Assembly (NCBI GenBank): GCA_034003585.1
Contig: JAVEYH010000017.1
Span: forward strand, 1 to 42,014
Direction: 5' to 3'
DNA: 42,014 nucleotides
DNA from: JAPXSY01 sp034003585
GTDB taxonomy: Bacteria > Verrucomicrobiota > Kiritimatiellia > RFP12 > UBA1067
The notes under the pieces are model-generated. The model was not told where the DNA came from. It ran no database searches and saw only the letters and a program-made list of their open reading frames with translations. A program made the position numbers and the translations under genes. Positions 31,816-40,171 of this stretch are shown one piece after another. The number at the start of each line of letters is the position of its first letter. Within the stretch, counting starts at the first letter, position 1.

Positions 31816-32867
31816 ACGCGCGCGCCACGCGCGGGGCAGGGGAGGCGGCGCGCGGTGCCGGGCCGCGTGTGGTGGCCTGGGAAGTTACGCGGCGCTGCCC
31901 GCTGGCCTGCCGTCACTGCCGCGCCGGGGCGCTGGACCGCGCCTATGAGGGCGAGCTGACGACGGCCGAGTGCCTGCGGGTGCTCGACAGCCTGGCGGCC
32001 TTCGGACGGCCCATGATCATCTGGACCGGCGGCGAACCGATGTGCCGTCCGGATATTCTCGAACTGGTGCGCGGCGCGTCCGAACGCGGGCTGCGGTCGG
32101 TCATGGCGCCGTGCGGCATGCTGGTCACGCGCGAGGCGCTTGCCGCGCTGAAAACCGCCGGGGTCGCGGCGTGCAGTTTCAGTTTGGACGGCGCCACGGC
32201 CCCGGAACACGACGCCTTCCGCGGGGTGGAGGGCGCGTTCGATCACGTGTGCCGCGCCATGGACGTCGCGGCCGCGGTCGGCATGCCCTTTCAGGTCAAC
32301 ACCACGGTCTCGAAACTCAACCGCGATTCGCTGCCCGCGATCCGGGAGCGGGCGATCGCGGCGGGCGCCGGGACGCTGGACCTCTTTTTCCTGGTCCCGG
32401 TGGGCCGGGGCGCCGGGATGCGCGACCTCTCGCTTTCGCCCGCCGAGACGGAGCGGGTGCTGGGCTGGGCGTTTGAGATGGACCGGCAGGGGCCGATCCG
32501 CGTGCGCGAGACCTGCGCGCCCCAGGCGGTGCGCATCTGGCACGCGCTGGGCGAACCCGGCGCGCGGCCCGCAGGCTGCATGGGCGGCCGCGGGTTCGTC
32601 TTCCTCTCCCATACGGGCGTGCTGCAGCCGTGCGGCTTCCTCGATGTGCCCAGCGGCGACCTGCGCGCCGAGGGGTTTGATTTCAGGCGCGCCTATGAGC
32701 GTTCCGCGGTCTTCCGCGATCTCGCCCAGCCCGAACGCTACGGCGGCGCGTGCGGACAGTGCGCGTTCCGCGGCGAATGCGGCGGCTGCCGCGCCCGCGC
32801 CTACGCCGCCACCGGCGATTACCTGGCCGCGGAACCCGGCTGCCCGCTCACGCAGTCTGTCAGCTAG
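31812..32867 (+). CDS. ahbD: AhbD-type radical SAM heme synthase
   Basis: 351 residues. AdoMet-dependent heme synthase converts Fe-coproporphyrin III to heme by oxidative decarboxylation of two propionates. The sequence has VVAWEVTRRC with the SAM cluster C29-x3-C33-x2-C36, IIWTGGEPMCRPDILELVRG, FSLDGATAPEHDAFRGVEGAFD, FQVNTTVSKLN and LFFLVPVGRG. The SPASM-type end is CGQCAFRGECGGCRARAYAATGDYLAAEPGC. This order and the final RARAYA.TGDYLAEEP.C are typical of AhbD. It starts with GTG overlapping the ahbC stop (GTGA), so both are made from one mRNA. Oxygen-independent heme synthesis of this kind fits an anaerobe. Confidence 0.85.
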   Translation: MNARATRGAGEAARGAGPRVVAWEVTRRCPLACRHCRAGALDRAYEGELTTAECLRVLDSLAAFGRPMIIWTGGEPMCRPDILELVRGASERGLRSVMAPCGMLVTREALAALKTAGVAACSFSLDGATAPEHDAFRGVEGAFDHVCRAMDVAAAVGMPFQVNTTVSKLNRDSLPAIRERAIAAGAGTLDLFFLVPVGRGAGMRDLSLSPAETERVLGWAFEMDRQGPIRVRETCAPQAVRIWHALGEPGARPAGCMGGRGFVFLSHTGVLQPCGFLDVPSGDLRAEGFDFRRAYERSAVFRDLAQPERYGGACGQCAFRGECGGCRARAYAATGDYLAAEPGCPLTQSVS

Positions 32868-32910
32868 GTACCTTACAAACCAACAACAGCTATGGAAAAC
32901 AAGTTGTTTG

Positions 32911-33049
32911 AACGCTCAACTTCCAACGCTCAACGCGCAAGGGGAAAAGTTACGGACAACGGCCGGACCTCGCGTGGTTTTACGTGAGCGTTGAATGTTG
33001 AACGTTGGGCGTTGAGCGTTGATTCTGTTGGGTTGCGGGCGAAGCCCGC
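32911..33049. repeat. Inverted heptameric repeats and GC hairpin
   Basis: Units AACGCTC, AACTTCC, AACGCTC, AACGCGC run 32911-32938. At 32986-33020 the complementary form follows: GAGCGTT, GAATGTT, GAACGTT, GGGCGTT, GAGCGTT. The two arrays could pair into a long imperfect hairpin. A GCGGGC-GAA-GCCCGC palindrome (33035-33049) ends the block just before the ribosome binding site of the next gene. Most of the 197-bp gap after ahbD is made of this structure. Confidence 0.75.
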
Positions 33050-33070
33050 GTTGGAGAGGACACCGTGCTA

Positions 33071-34249
33071 ATGAAAGAATTAACTCTTATTGCCTGTGTT
33101 CTCGCGGCGTTTGCCGTCTGGGGGGCTGCTCCGATTTCCGTGACCGATTCGCTCGGTGACGGAAAATTCAAGAAGGTCATAACGTTTCCTGAGGGAACGG
33201 ACGGCCAAGGCAAACTCGACGCCTTTGTCGACCGCGGCCTCCTCGCCGGGGCGGTGGCGTTGATTGTCTCTCCGGACGGTGTCGAGAAATGCTGGAAGGC
33301 CGGGAAGGCCGATATTGAGACCGGGCGGCCGATGACCGGGGACACGATGTTCTGGGTCGCCTCCATGACGAAATACGTGACCGGAATTGCGGTCATGATC
33401 GCGCAGGACGACGGCAAACTCAACATTGCGGACCCCGTTTCGAAGCACATCCCCGAGTTCGCGAAGATGCGCGTGGAGACGCCGGCGGACACGAACGGCG
33501 TCTCCCGCCTGGAACCGCTCACAACGCCGATCACGATCGAGCAGTGTCTCCGGCACACGGCGGGTTTCCGCTACCTCACGACGGCCGCGGAGTCGGACCA
33601 CCACGGCCGCCTGCCGCTCAAGGACGCCGTGAGCCTCTACACGCAGATCCCGCTCACCTACCAGCCCGGGACGAGCACGCGCTATTCGAATATGGGTATC
33701 AATGCCGCGGCGCGTGTCGTGGAGATCGTGACGGGGAAGACGTTCGGGGATTTCGTGCGGGAGCGCATCTTCAATCCGCTCGGCATGAAGGACTCCACGT
33801 TCTGTCTGACGAAGGAACAGCACGCCCGTCTTGCCCGGCCCTACCGGTTCGTGAAACCGCACGAGTTCCGGTTTTGCCCGTGGCACTCTCTCCGGAACTA
33901 CTACACGTGGCCGATCGAGCGGTACTACGCGGAAGCGGGCGGCGGACTCTTCTCCTCTCCGGCCGACATCGCAAAGTTCGCCCGGATGATCATTGCCGGC
34001 GGTGTTTTCGACGGAAAACGCATCGTGTCGGAAGAGGGTGTGGAACTGTCGGCAAGGCGCGGCCTCGGCTGTAATCCGCAGCGCAACGGCGACTGGCGGA
34101 AGGACGGTGCGATGATGACCGAATTCTATTTCAGCCGTGCGAACAAACGCGCCCTCGTGTGGATGGTGCAAGCTTTTCCGCACGGCGATTGGCACGAACA
34201 TTGGAACGAATACGCCAAACGCGAGATGATCAAGGAACTCGCCAAATGA
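33071..34249 (+). CDS. Secreted serine hydrolase of the beta-lactamase/class C family
   Basis: 392 residues with a signal peptide (KELTLIACVLAAFAVWGA). The catalytic SxxK motif is S98-M-T-K101 (WVASMTKYVTG) and Y205-S-N207 is the YxN motif. HTAGFRYL and GGGLFSSPADIAKFARMI are typical of the beta-lactamase-fold esterases and D-aminopeptidases (PF00144). These act on ester or amide bonds outside the cytoplasm; the substrate is not predictable, and true beta-lactam resistance is not implied. GGAGAGG lies upstream; a GTG at 33065 is an equally possible start. It stands alone between repeats and a convergent operon. Confidence 0.88.
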   Translation: MKELTLIACVLAAFAVWGAAPISVTDSLGDGKFKKVITFPEGTDGQGKLDAFVDRGLLAGAVALIVSPDGVEKCWKAGKADIETGRPMTGDTMFWVASMTKYVTGIAVMIAQDDGKLNIADPVSKHIPEFAKMRVETPADTNGVSRLEPLTTPITIEQCLRHTAGFRYLTTAAESDHHGRLPLKDAVSLYTQIPLTYQPGTSTRYSNMGINAAARVVEIVTGKTFGDFVRERIFNPLGMKDSTFCLTKEQHARLARPYRFVKPHEFRFCPWHSLRNYYTWPIERYYAEAGGGLFSSPADIAKFARMIIAGGVFDGKRIVSEEGVELSARRGLGCNPQRNGDWRKDGAMMTEFYFSRANKRALVWMVQAFPHGDWHEHWNEYAKREMIKELAK

Positions 34250-34318
34250 AGAAATCACGGAGGGTGGGGTTGATGGCCGGCGTCTGTGCCGGAGAGTGAT
34301 GCGGGGTGACGCTCGCGC

Positions 34319-34339
34319 CGCCGTTATGGGAGAACGGCG
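34319..34339. terminator. Possible hairpin between convergent genes
   Basis: CGCCGTT (34319-34325) and AACGGCG (34333-34339) form a 7-bp stem with a 7-nt loop in the 156-bp gap between the serine hydrolase gene and the convergent secreted-protein gene. There is no T-run, so termination is only suggested by position. Confidence 0.3.
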
Positions 34340-34405
34340 TCATCCCGATGCCCCCGCAAGGTTCTGGTGCCGCGCCATTCGGGTCTGTCCCCGCCGCAAG
34401 CCGCT

Positions 34406-35110
34406 TCAGGGGGCGCGGTCACGCTGCCGGACATGTTCGGCGAACGCCTCGTCCGAAATTGCCTCCACCCGGATGTTGTCGAAAAAATAGAGGCCGTTGG
34501 GCCAATAGGCATAGAGGCGGACCTTGAATTTCGCGATGCGGGGCGATTTCGCGGTGGGATGGAACCCGATGGAGCAGGTGCGCCAGACTGACGTGCTGAT
34601 TTGATCCGGCTCGAGTCGGGTCTGATACCCGTCCACCCAGGTTTGGCGCGCGGGATGCCAGAGAAACCCCTTGATCCAGATGAACGGCTTGCCGACCCCT
34701 TTCACGTCGGCGCTCAGCCGGTAGGCCTGTCCGGGCACGCAGGGAATGAGCGCCGAGTCCAGCATCACGCCCTCATTGCCGCCGATGCTGGCGTAACTGT
34801 CCGGGGCGATCGGCGTTTTGGCGGGCGGGGGACGCGACGGATCCTCCTGAAACGCCTGCTGCCACGCCAGCGCCTGTTTGCGCTCGACCCCCGTGTCCAT
34901 GCGGACGATGCGTCCGCGCCCCGGCTCGGTCTCATAAAAGGTGGTGAGCCCGTTGGCGCGTTCCCAGTGTGCGGCGCTCTCCCGGCCCTCGTCCAGGCTG
35001 CCGTTCGGCACGAGGTTGTTTTCGTCCCGCGCTGTCGCGGAGCCGGAAAGGAAAAGCAGGAGAAGCGGCAGGGCGCGCGGAAACAGGGAGGGTGGGGAGG
35101 GGGGGATCAT
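34406..35110 (-). CDS. Secreted protein with carbohydrate-binding-like beta-sandwich
   Basis: 234 residues with a signal peptide (LFPRALPLLLLFLSGSATA). The mature part starts NLVPNGSLDEGRESAAHWERANG, the usual opening of CenC/CBM4-9-like jelly-roll modules, and continues with YRLSADVKGVGKPFIWIKGF and a late YFFDNIRVEAI strand, as in that fold. No catalytic motif is seen. The ATG lies 6 bp after the stop of the DUF4175-like gene, so it is the third gene of that operon. Confidence 0.7.
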   Translation of the reverse strand: MIPPSPPSLFPRALPLLLLFLSGSATARDENNLVPNGSLDEGRESAAHWERANGLTTFYETEPGRGRIVRMDTGVERKQALAWQQAFQEDPSRPPPAKTPIAPDSYASIGGNEGVMLDSALIPCVPGQAYRLSADVKGVGKPFIWIKGFLWHPARQTWVDGYQTRLEPDQISTSVWRTCSIGFHPTAKSPRIAKFKVRLYAYWPNGLYFFDNIRVEAISDEAFAEHVRQRDRAP

Positions 35111-35116
35111 GTGCGG

Positions 35117-38100
35117 TCATTCTCCATTGTCCGGTTCCGCCAGAGCCCGGAAGTAAGCGTCCACACTCTCCTCGTATCCGCCGGGGGTGGGCTCGTCGCC
35201 CTGGTACCGGATGGCCGAGAGGGGTTTCGCGGATGCCGCGCGGATTTCGCTGCCGCCTTCGGCATCGGCGCGCAGGACCTGCCGCGCGTCTTTCAGCGAG
35301 GCCAGCGCCGCGTTTTGAAGCTGTTTGACGCGCAACCCCTGCCCGGCCGAGGGGGAGACACCCTCCAGCAGCGCCATCCGGCGGATCGCCTCCTCCAAGT
35401 CACTGGAGGGAAGGTTGCGTGTGGTCATCTCACGCAGCAGGGCCTCGGCCCGTTGCCTGAGTTCGGCCTGCTGGCCCGGCAGGCGCTGCCCCGTGTCCGG
35501 TTTCCGGTCCGGGGTGATGCCGCGCAGGCCCTCGCCGCCGAGACCGGACTGCTTGCCGCCGCCGGTGGCGCCGCCCTGCGGGTCTTTCGAATGGTCGCGC
35601 ACCGTTCCCTTTTCGAAAGGCGACTGCACGAGCCGGGTCGGCGTGTTGCGGCCGCCTTTGCCGGTGGCCTCCTTTTCCACAAACTGGCCGGCCGATTTGC
35701 CGGAACGGCCCTCCCCCGAACGCCCGCCCACCTCGTTGTTGTTGGGCATCACGTTGCCGGTGATGCCCCGCGCGGACATGTTGTCCATGTTGCCGTCGCT
35801 CACGCCCCACCCGAGACCGTCGTCCATCGCGCTGAGCGAGGAACCGGTCGAATCCTCGACATCGCTCATGTCGGCGAGATCGTCAATCAGTTCGCCGAGG
35901 ATATCGGTCAGCTCTTCGGGCAGGTCCTGCAGCGGCACATCCGGGAAGACCCCGCCCTCCTCGCCGTTCCATTTGATGAAATCCTTGGCGTCCGCCAGCC
36001 AGCGTTCCAGATTGGCGGTGATGCTTTCCGCCTGCTGGCCCAGCAGCTCTTCGTTGACCGTGGCGATCTCGATGTGTTTGCGCTCCAGCGCCGCACCGGA
36101 TTTCTGCAGCTCCTCGATCATCTCGACCAGTTCGTCCGCCAGGATCGAATTCGAGAAATCCTGGTTCTCGACTTTGGAAAGGTCGTTGAACGCGGCTTGC
36201 AGGAACGCGGCGAAATCCTGCCGTTTCGCGGCCAGATCCCCCAGCAGTTTCTCCTCCTCCTCGGTCCAGTCTTCGGGTTCGCGCGGGTCGATGGCTTCGA
36301 GTCCGGTCAGCAGCTTGCGCTCCGCTTCCTGGAATGCCTCCAGCCCCTTTTTCAGGGCCTCCAGCCGTTCCGGCATCTTCTGTTCCTGTTGCGCGGTCTC
36401 CAGCTTCCGGGCGGCAAGTTCCGCCTCCGCCTTCTCCTGGCTGATCAGGCCCAGAATGCGTTGGAGGGCGCCGATCAGGTCGGTCTGCCGCAGCACCAAG
36501 GTGTTGAGGGCCGCCTGCCGCGGGGCGTCGGGCAGGTCCGCGAGCGCCGGAATCCGGCTGACCAGCGGTTCGGAGTGTGCGGTCACAAGCTCGGCGATCC
36601 GGTCGGCTAGGGTTTTCCGGATCTGGCGCTGGCGCAGGAGGTCGGTCGCGAGTGAGGCCCCGAGCAGGATGCGTTGGTGCACGGCCTCCTGGCGCGCGCG
36701 CAACACCGGGGTCACACGCTCGCGCCGGTCGGCCCCGATGCGTGCGGCCACCCAGTCGCGCAGCGGTTTCTGCAGTTCGAGGGCCTCGGTCAGCGTGCCG
36801 AAAAGGCGCACATGCGGATCGTTGGGGTCGCCGGTCACAGCCGCGGGCCCGGGATCGCCGACGTGCAGGGTCACCGGCGTGGCGGTGATGCCCGCCTGCG
36901 GCGGCAGGTGATTGTCCAGCACGCGCGCCCGGATCCGGTACCGGGCGTTCGGCGCGAACATCTCGCGCGTGACGGGCAGCGCGCAGACATCGGCGCGTGT
37001 GCGCCGGACCTCGCGGAAGGTCAGCCGCTTGAGCGGGACTTCGCGCTGTTCGTGCAGTGTGTAGAGTTCCAGAGCCGTCACGCCGTAATCATCCTGCCAT
37101 TCGAGCGAGAGGGTGAGGGAGTCGCCGAAGCCCGCGCGCACATTCAGATCGCGGTTCAGGAACCGGACCTCGGGCGGCCGGTCGTTGACGCGGGTGAACC
37201 GGCAGGACCAGACCGCCGGATGCGTCATGCCGCGCGCGTCGGTGAGGTCGAGCGTCACGGCGCAGTCGGCCTGCAGGACAAAAGCGAAGTCCGGCGCGGC
37301 GTGCGTCGCGCCGTCCAGGCGGAAAAGCGGGTTCCGCGCGGCGGGGACGCCCGAACGGATCGCGATGCGCGAGCCGTTCAGGATGCCGGACTCGCGCGCG
37401 TCGGCATTCAGGGACCAGGGTTTCGCGCCGGTGTATGCGGGGGGCGTCACCGTGACCGTGAGGGTCTCCGGTTTGGGTCGGCGCCGCACGCGCACGGTGT
37501 GCCAGCGGCTGCTGTCGCGGCCGCTGCGGATCGCATAGCGCGTGTCGCGCGTCAGGTCGCGCAGGTCGAAGGCCATGCCCCCGGGCGTGGTGCGCATGGG
37601 GTAGAGCAAGGCGCCCCGGCCGTCGTCGACCACGATGTCGAGCCGGGCGGCGGGCTTCCCGTTCCGGGTGGCGCGGGCCAGAATGGCGCACGCGCCCCCT
37701 TCCGGCCTTTCGGTGTCGCCCGGGGAAACGGCGAACTGGGTGAAGGCCAGCGGGTCCGGCGCGGTGTCGGGGTGGAGAAAGCGCAGCAGGGCGTTCCGGG
37801 CATGGGCGCGGAAGGGGATCACGTACGCGAGCGTTAGCAGCAGGCAGGCGCCGCTGAGTTGAAGCGCCTGCCGCAGGCGGGCGTGCTGCCAGATGCGGCG
37901 GAGGTCCAGCGTGGCGCAGGTGCGCTCCGCCGCTGCGGTGAAGGAGGCCAGGAGCGGCGCGGGCAGCGATTCGTCCTGCGCGAACCGGACCGCATTGATG
38001 AGGCGGTTGTCCGCGATGCCGTAACGCTGTTCCAGATAGACGGCGACGCGGTGGACCGGGATCGGCGCGCGCCAGACGCGCCAGTAGAGCCGGACAAGGC

Positions 38101-38299
38101 CCGTCCCGCCCGCAAGGAGAAACGCCAGGCCGAACGCGGTGCGGACCGGAACGGAGAGGTTCACCAGATTGTCGGCCGCGAAGAGCGCGCAGAGCGCGAC
38201 GGACGCGCCGGCGCCCGCCACGAGCAGGGCCCGCAGGGTGAGGCTCACGCGCCGGTACAAAACGGCTTTAGTTAAGGTCGCGGACAGCACGCCAGACAT
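35117..38299 (-). CDS. Large DUF4175-like membrane/coiled-coil protein
   Basis: 1060 residues. Three membrane helices occur near the N-terminus (about 21-43, 52-72, 144-163). After them comes a beta-rich region with Ig-like pieces (about 190-460: RPKPETLTVTVTPPAYTGAKP, RPPEVRFLNRDLNVRAGFGDSLTLSLEWQDDYGVTALELYT). A long coiled-coil part follows (about 560-760, rich in Glu/Lys/Gln) and then a Gly-rich tail. This layout matches DUF4175-type proteins that in PVC and alphaproteobacteria usually sit beside MoxR ATPase, DUF58 and von Willebrand factor A (Bat-like) genes; none of those is in the window. I chose the ATG at 38299 (GGGGAG upstream), overlapping the previous gene by 32 bp; an in-frame extension to 38932 only reads through that gene. 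Confidence 0.68.
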   Translation of the reverse strand: MSGVLSATLTKAVLYRRVSLTLRALLVAGAGASVALCALFAADNLVNLSVPVRTAFGLAFLLAGGTGLVRLYWRVWRAPIPVHRVAVYLEQRYGIADNRLINAVRFAQDESLPAPLLASFTAAAERTCATLDLRRIWQHARLRQALQLSGACLLLTLAYVIPFRAHARNALLRFLHPDTAPDPLAFTQFAVSPGDTERPEGGACAILARATRNGKPAARLDIVVDDGRGALLYPMRTTPGGMAFDLRDLTRDTRYAIRSGRDSSRWHTVRVRRRPKPETLTVTVTPPAYTGAKPWSLNADARESGILNGSRIAIRSGVPAARNPLFRLDGATHAAPDFAFVLQADCAVTLDLTDARGMTHPAVWSCRFTRVNDRPPEVRFLNRDLNVRAGFGDSLTLSLEWQDDYGVTALELYTLHEQREVPLKRLTFREVRRTRADVCALPVTREMFAPNARYRIRARVLDNHLPPQAGITATPVTLHVGDPGPAAVTGDPNDPHVRLFGTLTEALELQKPLRDWVAARIGADRRERVTPVLRARQEAVHQRILLGASLATDLLRQRQIRKTLADRIAELVTAHSEPLVSRIPALADLPDAPRQAALNTLVLRQTDLIGALQRILGLISQEKAEAELAARKLETAQQEQKMPERLEALKKGLEAFQEAERKLLTGLEAIDPREPEDWTEEEEKLLGDLAAKRQDFAAFLQAAFNDLSKVENQDFSNSILADELVEMIEELQKSGAALERKHIEIATVNEELLGQQAESITANLERWLADAKDFIKWNGEEGGVFPDVPLQDLPEELTDILGELIDDLADMSDVEDSTGSSLSAMDDGLGWGVSDGNMDNMSARGITGNVMPNNNEVGGRSGEGRSGKSAGQFVEKEATGKGGRNTPTRLVQSPFEKGTVRDHSKDPQGGATGGGKQSGLGGEGLRGITPDRKPDTGQRLPGQQAELRQRAEALLREMTTRNLPSSDLEEAIRRMALLEGVSPSAGQGLRVKQLQNAALASLKDARQVLRADAEGGSEIRAASAKPLSAIRYQGDEPTPGGYEESVDAYFRALAEPDNGE

Positions 38300-39422
38300 C
38301 ACGCTTCTCCCCGTCGAAACGCAGATCGAGATCGTTTCCGGGCCGCACTGCTTCCAGCAGCGGGCTTGCCACGAGCAGGCGGTTCGCCTCGCCGCCCTTC
38401 TGTTTGTGGCGGATGAGGATGTGGCGGCGGTCCACCTTCCACTCGTCGCCGGCCCGGTGCCAGCGCCACACCTCCAGATGCCACAGGAACCCGCCGGGCG
38501 TCCAGCGCTCGGCCTCGTAGTAGTCGGCCCGGCGTTTGTAGACCAGCGCGGAGGCGCAGGCGCGGTTACCGCGCAGCGCCAGGACCCAGCGGTCGTTGAA
38601 GAAATCGTCGGCCAGCGGAAAGACCCGCCGCACCGCCTCCAGATCACCGGCTTGCACAGGCTCGCCGCGCGCTCCCGGCGGGACCGCGTCCGAGAGGCCG
38701 AACAGCGCGTGCGTCGCGGTGAGGACGCACACGTCATACTCGCCGGGCAGCAGGGTGCCGAAGTCGAAGCGGTCAGGGGCGGTGAGCCGCGCGGCGAGCA
38801 CCCCTTCGCGGCGCGTGTCGAGCGCGGTGACGGAGAGGAGCGGTCCGCATCCCGCGACCCGGCCGCGGAGCGTCCCGCCCCCGGCCGCGGGCGCGCGGTC
38901 CAGCAGACGCAGGGAGCGCAGATAGGCCACATCCTCCAGGCGCTGTCCCTTCGCGCCCCGGATCTGGCGTTGCAGGAAGATTTTTTCGCGTCCGTTTCCG
39001 GTGTCGAGGGTCAGGGCCAGCGAGATCACATGGCCGGTCACCATGGAGCCGTTGCTCAGGGTCAGGCAGGTCCGGAAGTTGAGGAGCGGATACGCGCCCT
39101 CGAGCCGCACCTTTTCCGGCCGGCCGGCCTCCTTGAAAACCCACGGGCGCTCCATGCCGGCCGTCTCGGTCTGCTGCTCGATCCGGAGCAGGTCCTCCAG
39201 GGGATAGCGGCGCGGGACGGATTCGCCGAGCGGGACCAGGGTCAGCGGCCGCGACCCGATCACGCGCACCTCACCGGCGCGTGCCGCGCCGTCCGACCAC
39301 TCGGCCACGGCCGGATCGGAGGCGGGCGCCGCGCACGGCGCGAACAACAGGAGCAGGGAGGCCTCCCGTAGGAGGCGCCGGCCTGATTTTCGGGTTTCGC
39401 GCTGGAGCCCGGTGTCACGCAT
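38268..39422 (-). CDS. Secreted protein of unknown function, first gene of the DUF4175-like operon
   Basis: 384 residues. A twin-Arg-rich N-terminus and hydrophobic stretch (REASLLLLFAPCAAPAS) indicate export. The rest is beta-rich, with SNGSMVTGHVISLALTLDTGNGREKIFLQ, a carboxypeptidase-regulatory-like stretch (RLTAPDRFDFGTLLPGEYDVCVL) and a C-terminal Trp-rich part (WTPGGFLWHLEVWRWHRAGDEWKVDRRHILIRHKQ). I do not recognise a family. The ATG at 39422 is used; another at 39434 is possible, neither with a strong binding site. It overlaps the DUF4175-like gene. The truncated recombinase begins 62 bp upstream on the opposite strand. Confidence 0.65.
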   Translation of the reverse strand: MRDTGLQRETRKSGRRLLREASLLLLFAPCAAPASDPAVAEWSDGAARAGEVRVIGSRPLTLVPLGESVPRRYPLEDLLRIEQQTETAGMERPWVFKEAGRPEKVRLEGAYPLLNFRTCLTLSNGSMVTGHVISLALTLDTGNGREKIFLQRQIRGAKGQRLEDVAYLRSLRLLDRAPAAGGGTLRGRVAGCGPLLSVTALDTRREGVLAARLTAPDRFDFGTLLPGEYDVCVLTATHALFGLSDAVPPGARGEPVQAGDLEAVRRVFPLADDFFNDRWVLALRGNRACASALVYKRRADYYEAERWTPGGFLWHLEVWRWHRAGDEWKVDRRHILIRHKQKGGEANRLLVASPLLEAVRPGNDLDLRFDGEKRDVWRAVRDLN

Positions 39423-39483
39423 GGTTCTCAGCATACCATCCGGCCGGGAGGCTGACGAGCCGAACGTCAGCCGGTAAAGGATT

Positions 39484-40020
39484 TTGTGGCGCCCGCTGAT
39501 CCTGTCCGCGCTCTACACCGGTCAACGGCTGGGCGACCTCGTGACGCTCACCTGGTCGCAGATCGACTTCGCGCGCAAGGAGATCCTGTTCAAGACCGAG
39601 AAGACTAGCCGGCGCATGGCGATACCCGCGTGCGATACGCTCTGGGCCCACATTCTCACCCTGAAGCGCGGCACTCCCACCGCTCTGCTGCACCCGAGAG
39701 CATACGACCTGAAGAACAAGCACGGCATCGGTCTCGTCTCGAAGGATTTCACGCGGCTGATGGTCACGGCCGGCCTGTGTGCCGCAAAGCCCAACAACAA
39801 GAAGCGCGAGAAGAAGGGCGACGTGTCGCGTGAGGTCAACCCGCTGACCTTCCACAGCCTGCGCCACGCCGCAGCCACCTGGCTGCGCGACGCCGGGGTA
39901 TCGGAGAGCCTCGCCATGGAGCTGCTCGGTCACGATTCCGTGTCGGTCGACCGCTCCTACGTCCACACCTCGCCCGACGCCATGCGCAACGCCCTAAACC
40001 GCCTGCCCGCCCTCTCATGA
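39484..40020 (+). CDS. Tyrosine recombinase/integrase, catalytic domain only (N-terminally truncated)
   Basis: 178 residues covering only the phage-integrase catalytic domain. The catalytic set is present: Arg in ALYTGQRLGDLVTLTW, the Lys-containing beta hairpin (KTEKTSRRMAI), His/Arg in HSLRHAAATWL, His in ELLGHDSV and Tyr in DRSYVH. The N-terminal SAM-like DNA-binding domain (about 100-150 residues) is absent; an in-frame TAA precedes at 39475. The ORF starts with TTG at 39484 after AAAGGA, but is more likely a remnant. It begins abruptly at the edge of the DUF4175 operon, so it marks the left border of an inserted, now reduced, segment that ends at tRNA-Gly. Confidence 0.75.
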   Translation: MWRPLILSALYTGQRLGDLVTLTWSQIDFARKEILFKTEKTSRRMAIPACDTLWAHILTLKRGTPTALLHPRAYDLKNKHGIGLVSKDFTRLMVTAGLCAAKPNNKKREKKGDVSREVNPLTFHSLRHAAATWLRDAGVSESLAMELLGHDSVSVDRSYVHTSPDAMRNALNRLPALS

Positions 40021-40171
40021 CGGTTTATTTACCGTGTGCTTTTGTAAACCACAGATTTACTTTCTTTGCATGATATTAAACCTGCCAAAGGCTCCGGAAG
40101 ACCATGAAAGCGCTTGCCCAGGCGCGGGGTTTGGTCTAAAGTTCTAACGACATAACGTTGGAGAACAAAAC

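Noticed and set aside
32911..33020. CRISPR array
   Set aside because: Units are 7 bp with no spacers of constant length and no cas genes nearby.
38300..38932. N-terminal extension of the DUF4175-like protein
   Set aside because: It overlaps the upstream secreted protein gene throughout and is Arg/Cys/Ser-rich shadow sequence.
39484..39497. Attachment site sharing CGCCCGCT with the tRNA-Gly 3' end
   Set aside because: Only 8 bp are shared, in GC-rich sequence; too short to call an att site.
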